From Epiperipatus broadwayi (lineage: Eukaryota; Onychophora; Udeonychophora; Euonychophora; Peripatidae): 64,000 bases of DNA. The first letter of the stretch is position 1, and every line of letters begins with the position of its first letter. The stretch spans positions 12,299,984 through 12,363,983 of the forward strand of contig JAQFVV010000022.1 in assembly GCA_028023455.1 (NCBI GenBank). Direction: 5' to 3'. Below the pieces are notes generated by a model. It ran no database searches, was not told where the DNA came from, and saw only the letters and a list, made by a program, of their open reading frames with translations. Shown here piece after piece: positions 57,842 through 64,000 of this stretch. Both the position numbers and the translations under genes were made by a program.

Positions 57842-59144
57842 TTTAATATTCAATTTTTAATTGATTGCATGCCTGGTTCCACTATAGCTGAATTTTAAAA
57901 CATACACAGAGAAAATCTTATTAAAACCTTTAGTTTCATGTGAATCATTCTAATTGCATATATATATATATATATATTGGAACTTTAAAATCCAACACTG
58001 GGAAAATCTCATTAAAACGTTCAATATCCTATGAAGGATTGTAATTACATACACATATATAGACAGAAAAAGAGGAAGAAAGTATGTTTGCAACAATTGT
58101 TTAGTCAGACACATACATTGCTGTTTTGAAATTTTGTAAAAATTTAAAAGATCTGTAATGCTTTGTTATTAAATCCAGTAAATATATATATATATATTAT
58201 GTAGGTATTAAATTCAAATTATAATTATATCTGGTATAAGTATAGAAATATAAATGATTGCATTTGCTAGATCTAATGTAACCAATCCTGAGCAATAAAA
58301 CGGTAACATTCATTAAAAAAAATTAATCAGGAATAACAATTACTTACAAAAAGTAATTTAAAAAAAAATCTTACTCCAGCTATTATAACTACAATGTGTT
58401 AAAAAATTAAAAGCCAACCCAAATTGGAAATTACAGTATTAAGCCTCACAGGGGTTAGAAACAGAATAGGCATGATGTAGCATGGAATGAAGGTTTAAAC
58501 AAGTCGTACTTATCATTGATATTATTAAGTAAGCTTTTCAATCATGCATTAGTATGTTACATTTTCACACTAACACGTGTTGATAGTGTTCAGTTGTTAT
58601 TTCTGTTTTTTTTCACTTATTACTTATGTTTATATATAATGCACTTAATTATAATCCCTGGTTTCTATAAATCACCAATCACTTATCTTTATATATGAAT
58701 ATATATGCATGGATACAGAAAGCGATTTGCCATTAAGATTATTTGGGTTCTGTGTGGGTGTCTAAAAAGAGGCAAGAAGGGCAAATTCTTAAAGTTTACT
58801 CCATACCATGTTGTTGTTATTGTTTTTTTTTTGGTGTTGTTTTTCCTATGTAAGTATTTATATTATAATCTAACATAAATAAGCTATTCAACAACATGTA
58901 TTGCCAGTAAAGTTAGTTCAGTGGCTTTTTACCTCTCAATTTAAAATCAAGAAACACTATAATTCTTTTATTATGTGCCTGATACATTTTAACTGAAATA
59001 TGATTTAAATGTTTTTTAAAGTATTTTTAAAGTATTTTCCTGAAGGTTAGGGTTGATAATGTTTTTGTTGTATTTATATGTCGACCTATTTCCATCATCT
59101 AATATGAGTATTGAATGTCTTTAGAAAAAATTAACTTTATTTGA
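57842..59144. other. Interval without recognised features
   Basis: (AT)n tracts at about 57957-57978 and 58180-58198. Nothing else supported. Confidence 0.5.
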
Positions 59145-59187
59145 ATATTTCAAATACATTCAACCATTAATAAGAATACATAGGTTA

Positions 59188-59588
59188 GTATATGCACAAT
59201 ATTTTGAGAGTTATTATTTTTTCCTCTTCATTGATTATTGTTGGCCTGACCAATGACACTACTTCCAGAGGAATTAAACTAGGACCCTTAGATTTTTGAC
59301 TATTGAATTTTATGGTAACACACTAAGAAACTGAGCGATCCTGCCAAAAGCAACAGGCAGAAAAAAATTCATTTACTTATCGATGGGACTCCTTCAGAAT
59401 TCTTTACTTTTTCCCAAGAACAAAGTTGATTAGTGGTTTCCATGCATTATGTATAGTCACCCTAGTTTGACTTATGGGATTTTTTGCCATTTTCCAGATT
59501 TAGTTTCCATGCTAGTACTTTCACTGGTCAAGGCAGCAACATCTGAAGAGGAGGGAAAAATAATACCTTTCAATACATTGTGCATACA
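59188..59588. mobile_element. Foldback/MITE-like element, copy B
   Basis: Same element as 1856-2257 at the same place in R1. CTGAAGA is at 59543-59549, but the stem and following A-rich segment are more decayed (CAATAC). Confidence 0.55.
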
Positions 59589-60571
59589 CTAAACTGCATG
59601 CTATTACTAACAGTTGAATCTATTTAGAATATTTAAATAAAATTAAAATTTTATAAGAACATTTAATACTCATATTAGATGATGGAAATAGTCCAATATA
59701 TAAATAAGGCATGATTTGTTATTCAAATTAATTGCAGATACAAATGCAGGTGATTTCATTTTATGCATAAACAAGTTTTAATTGTTGTAAAAAAAATAGA
59801 GAACTTTGTAGTGATATATAAAATGTTTTGATCAGATCATACAACGTTCTGAAATTGTCATGGGACTCTTTAATAATAAAATTAATAAGCGATTGAAAGG
59901 TAAAAGTGTTATTGATGAATTTGGTTATCAAGATTTAACAGAACTGAACTATAATGTGACTAAGATGAAATATACGTGAACAGAAAATATATATTTTAAA
60001 ATAACAATGATTGTAAGACATTCAACAGTGAATATTGATTATTAAGACACAATTAAAGAGACAAAAATTTTATCATTTTTAAAATTGAACCACTAAGATA
60101 AAGTAAATCTTAATCTGATTGTATTAAGAAAATCACTATTAAACAGCTAATATTTTTAACTTTCAGAAACTTTCTAATAAACTTTGATTAGAACTTTGTC
60201 AATAGTTTTAAAATATTGTCAGGCTCTGAAGATAACTTAGACTTAGGGATTTGATGTTAAAATTTTCTACGATCTATTGATTATTAAGGATTATAATGAG
60301 TGGTCGGTCATACTGCATCGAATACTATTGGTTTAAAAGAAAGATCATGAAAGTTTTTCAAATGGTCCTTTAAATAGAATTGAATTTGAAGAGTTTTGTA
60401 AAATGGAAAAAAAAAAATAATAATATAAAAAGATATAATTGTCAAAGAAATATATAGAAGAGAAAAAATAAAAAATAAAAAAATAAAATGAAATTATTAT
60501 TTAAAAAAACACTACACCATGAAATGTGTTGAATTTTCCAATAATAATAATAAGATAATTTACTTCTCGTT

Positions 60572-60843
60572 ATATATAAATAAACACCAAAACTTATATG
60601 TAAAGTTTAAAAGATTAGTTATAAATAAATATAATAAGCTGAACGTTTTCGAGGATCCATGCCTCATGATCATAGCTTTCTTAAAAATATATAATAAAAT
60701 ATATGCAAAGGTATCTTTGCATTTATTTTATTATATATTTTAACATAAATATGATCATGGAGGCATGGATCCTCGAAAACGGGTTCATTTTATTATATTT
60801 ATTTATAAACCTTTAAACTTTACATATAAGTTTTTGTGTTTAT

Positions 60844-60846
<3 letters not shown>
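60572..60846. mobile_element. Foldback element inserted in AAT microsatellite, with hammerhead-like arms
   Basis: Arms 60572-60710 and 60715-60846 are inverted copies with small indels; the centre is GTAT between GCAAAG and CTTTGC. Absent from R1 copy A (microsatellite 4355-4465). Each arm contains GAGG-CATGGAT-CCTC hairpin followed by GAAAAC. In the left arm (minus strand, 60676-60639) this is followed by GTTCAGC and preceded by ATCATGA, two changes from CUGAUGA, with a possible bulged stem I. The layout suggests a decayed relative of the hammerhead foldbacks. Confidence 0.65.
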
Positions 60847-60910
<64 letters not shown>

Positions 60911-61024
60911 TGATGATGATGATCATGATGATAATGATAATAATAATAATAATAATCTTAATAATAGTAGTAATAGTGGTAATAGTAGTAGTAACAATAA
61001 TAGGAATAATAATAATAATAATAA
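60846..61024 (+). repeat. AAT/GAT trinucleotide microsatellite
   Basis: About 20 uninterrupted AAT units, then GAT, GATAAT and AGT variants. Longer than in R1 copy A. Confidence 0.9.
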
Positions 61025-62310
61025 ATGAAATTAAAAGTATTCCCTACAAATGTTACATCTTCTAAATTGCCACTTATTTTAAATGAAGAGGTGACATATG
61101 TGATTAAATCTACAAAGAAGAACAAGCTCCAGAAAATAATGGCATTATTATTGATACTTTAAAAGAAGCAATTGAAAGACTAAAAGAATAGTTGACAACA
61201 TTATATATCAAATGGAATTGACATTTAAGAAAGATGAGAAAAAAGATAGAAGTTACAGATCCTATCAATCTTCTATCATTTCTAAATTTTAACAATATAT
61301 TAATGCATTTACGGAATTTTAATCAACCTATAGAACGCTGGATTTGAAAATGGTTTTAGTATTGCAGATCATATCCAAGTGTTGAGAGAAGTTTTTGAAA
61401 GGTGCGATGAAATAGTTACCATTAACACAGCCTTTGATTTTATAAGTATTTCTACAGTGATTAAGGCTTTCGATCATGAAGATCGGAAATTTTATCATAT
61501 TCTGAAGAATATTTATAAAAAATTCAATAGCAATGATTAGATTACATGGGATAATAAAAAGATTAAAATTGAGAAAGATTAAAATGAAGATGTGTATTCC
61601 AAGTTTATCCCATATAACCAAATGTTAGGTACAGCTGCTTTAATAAAGGTGTTTATTAGATTAAAATAGAATGTTAAGAGAATATGTTGCAATACTTATC
61701 AGATGGCAAAAATTATATAGTAATAAAGATAAACCTGAAGTATTGTTCAATGGATTTTTACAGAAAAAAGAAAATGAAGATTAATAATCATTACTTATAA
61801 ATTAATGACTACAAATAAGACCTGATCAGATTATTAATACAGTTGGAAACATAGCAGATGATATTAATCACAGAACTCAACTCGGATGAAATGCTTTGGT
61901 AAAAATAAGAAAATCATTAAATGAAGTATGTCTAAGTACTTTAAAAAAAATTTTAATAAACGTCGATCTGAGACTTTAATAACTTAACAGAAGAGCAATA
62001 TAGAGACTCCACACCACTCACCAATATTAGGAGCAATATGAAATGATCAAAAGAAATATATGTGTGAGAGAATAAACTGATATCACTGATATCAAACGAA
62101 CGTGGTTTAGACATATTGCTAGAAGAGATGATAATAAATAGGCAGTTAAAATTTCAAGTCAGATTTTAGGGATCCCAATAGCACTAGGAATGAAACCATG
62201 TGGAAATGGATGAATGAAAAAAAGGTTGCTTCCTGGTAGAATGTGGAGAGAAGAAGCCATATATTGGAGAAACTGGATTAAACTGGGAAAATCTATAATT
62301 AGCTAAAAAA

Positions 62311-64000
62311 ACTTATATGTATATGTGTTCATGTGTATCCACATTCATTTCATGTATATAACAATGTAAAATTTCCAATAATATATTTACTTATTTAAAT
62401 CAATATTTCTTCAAGTCTCTCTGAACTATTCGGCAAATACTGAGTCATATTTAACCATTCCACAAAAGCATTCCCATTTTGCTAGAAAGTATTCAGTCTT
62501 CTGTAAAAAGATGGTGTGAGGTGTAAAATTGATCAATCTGCAGTTATTTTTTCTGCCGTTTGCAGCATAGGGTTCTTGTCATTGAAATACTTTTCAAATG
62601 CTGCATGACAAATGTTGTTGAAATTTCATCTACTACATTTAGACAGATCAGCATCCTCCTGTAACACCAATATAATCCACATTTATTGCTGTTATCTTTC
62701 GAGAATGACAGAGGCTTTTGGAACAGCTCCTCATTAGTACAACAGATACTAACGGGAATGAGTGGAGGAATACTGCCAGTGTTGGAAACACAAGTCCAAG
62801 TTTTAAAATACCTTCAAAAAATGTTGATGGGTTCCAGTCTACTAAAATGCTCTTCTTTCAAAGCAAACAACTTGTAAATGTCGGAACAAAAACACAGGGA
62901 TGATTTTTTAAATTCTGGTACGTCACAATAATTCTAATGAATTGGCTCCACGCGTTTCTTCTAAGCAAGAAATCACTTTTAAAATACCTTATAACAATCT
63001 ACACCCCCCCCCCCCCAAAAAAAAAACCCATAATATATCATAAATACTAACTAAATAAACTTATAAAGATTTTAACATTTTTATATACATAACTGTATAC
63101 ATATTTTAAAATAAAGAAGCATCACGGGGAAAAAAAATTATGATTACCCGGGAGAAAAAATCCTAACGATGAATCTTGTCGAATGATATTATTGTTTGTA
63201 AAAAATTAATTTACCAAAGAAAATTACCTTATTACAGTATTTTTGCCCTCTCTTATAGGTAATAAAGAGAAGTAATAAAATAACGGTTATATACACATCT
63301 ATAAATTTCTGAACAATTTCGATTAATGAACCAAACGCTATTAATAAATATTTGAATTCCCTTTTTTTAGTAGATTGCTTAGCCACTGCAAATAACCATT
63401 GATTGAGCAAACTAGTTAAATAAAAATGTCCAAATGTTCTTCAAGTAAGCGTTTAGTTATTTAGTCAAAACAGCAATTGTATATAATGATGACTAAATTG
63501 GACTGTATTTGTTATATCACAAACACGCACATACTACAATTTCCTGCAATTACTTCTAATTTTAATAAAAACATTTTTATTAATTAAACGCTTTTAAAAA
63601 AATTAATTAAATGCTTTAATGATAGTATCAATCATTAATTAGATTTTATTTATGAAATACAACTTTGCCACCATCCATTTTTAAATATTTATTTAGGTTT
63701 ATTACTAATCATTTGATGAACTAGAACAGGAGTTAACAAATTTTTTAACACGAAGTGCCATTTTGATTATAAATTCCCCTCATTAAAAAGCCAGAAGGAA
63801 AGTTAGCTTCTCCCTCCTCCACATTAAAGAATAGCAAGGAAATGATAGAAAAATATTCATAAAAAGTGATAATTTCTGAATGACCGTGGATATATTTGAA
63901 AATATTATCTGGTAGTAATAGAACATAATAGAATCTGTATAAGTCTTAACAAAAATCGACATTGTCTTAAAAATAAATAAATAAAAACAAAAAATTTCTT
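62311..64000. other. Non-coding tail of R1 copy B
   Basis: Matches 5020-6500. A C14 run followed by A runs lies at 63003-63027. No coding domain identified. Confidence 0.5.

Larger units (their letters stand above)
59660..62310 (+). pseudogene. RTE-clade LINE, EN and RT remains to 3' end, copy B
   Basis: Endonuclease part at about 59690-60350 parallels copy A. Reverse transcriptase part at 61020-61600 has the AGFENDF..., VFERCDEIVTINTAFDF and ILKNIYKKFNSND blocks. The C-terminal part, absent from copy A, has DQIINTVGNIADDINHRTQL at about 61822-61885, ALVKIRKSLNEVCLSTLKKI, then TWFRHIARRDDN at about 62104-62140 and NWIKLGKSII at about 62272-62300. These match the RTE 'LKW.WAGHIARR.D.RW' and terminal segments. 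Interrupted by the AAT tract and foldback between EN and RT, and full of stops. Confidence 0.75.
59145..64000 (+). repeat. Direct repeat R1, copy B (runs off the window)
   Basis: Paralogue of 1808-6560. It keeps RTE sequence (61673-62478) and small segments deleted from copy A, lacks the telomere-repeat block, and has its own foldback at 60572-60846. Confidence 0.85.

Noticed and set aside
60765-61028. Asparagine-rich 87-residue protein
   Set aside because: It is translation of the AAT/GAT microsatellite and the arm of a foldback.

Overview
The window looks like intergenic or intronic DNA from an AT-rich invertebrate animal genome. I see no intact host gene, no rRNA and no functional tRNA. 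Almost everything recognisable is transposable-element debris: RTE-clade LINEs, a Penelope-like element (PLE) with a GIY-YIG endonuclease, a gag/EEP-type LINE, a hAT transposase with a BED finger, solo LTRs, tRNA-derived SINEs, foldback elements, a 222-bp satellite, and AT and AAT microsatellites. The phylum cannot be fixed from this. The element mix (PLE ribozymes, RTE, hAT, tRNA-SINEs) would fit a mollusc, cnidarian or arthropod.

Layout. 1-1.78 kb: 3' part of a PLE with a hammerhead-type motif in its tail. 1.8-6.5 kb and 59.1-64 kb: two direct copies (R1) of a segment built on a dead RTE LINE. 7.5-11.3 and 33.5-40.6 kb: two direct copies (R2), the second split by a 3.3-kb gag/EEP LINE on the minus strand. 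14.8-16.4 and 29.7-31.2 kb: two solo LTRs of one family. 17.2-18.6 kb: a ~485-bp repeat in tandem plus inverted array. 18.6-20.6 and 44.1-46.9 kb: two direct copies (R4). 22.0-23.6 and 29.5-32.2 kb: two direct copies (R3) carrying minus-strand RTE remains. 27.6-28.3 kb: hAT transposase remains. 41.9-42.45 kb: 5' RTE fragment. 47.0-47.6 kb: foldback. 54.8-56.8 kb: nine copies of a 222-bp satellite. Order and spacing of R2 and R4 (R2 to R4 is about 11 kb in both) suggest an old tandem duplication with a step near 26 kb, later modified by insertions.

The most interesting theme is hammerhead-ribozyme-like sequence inside short foldback elements. Two foldbacks (46133-46425 and 56859-57046) carry, in head-to-head arms, the order CUGANGA, hairpin, GAAAC, then GUA or GUC. 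The first is a clean insertion: 15-bp target duplication and an empty paralogous site near 20.14 kb. Weaker versions of the same layout occur in foldbacks at 1856-2257 (copy at 59188-59588) and 60572-60846, in the 222-bp satellite, and in R2. PLEs are known to carry hammerhead motifs, so these are plausibly PLE-derived non-autonomous elements. Activity is not shown by sequence alone.
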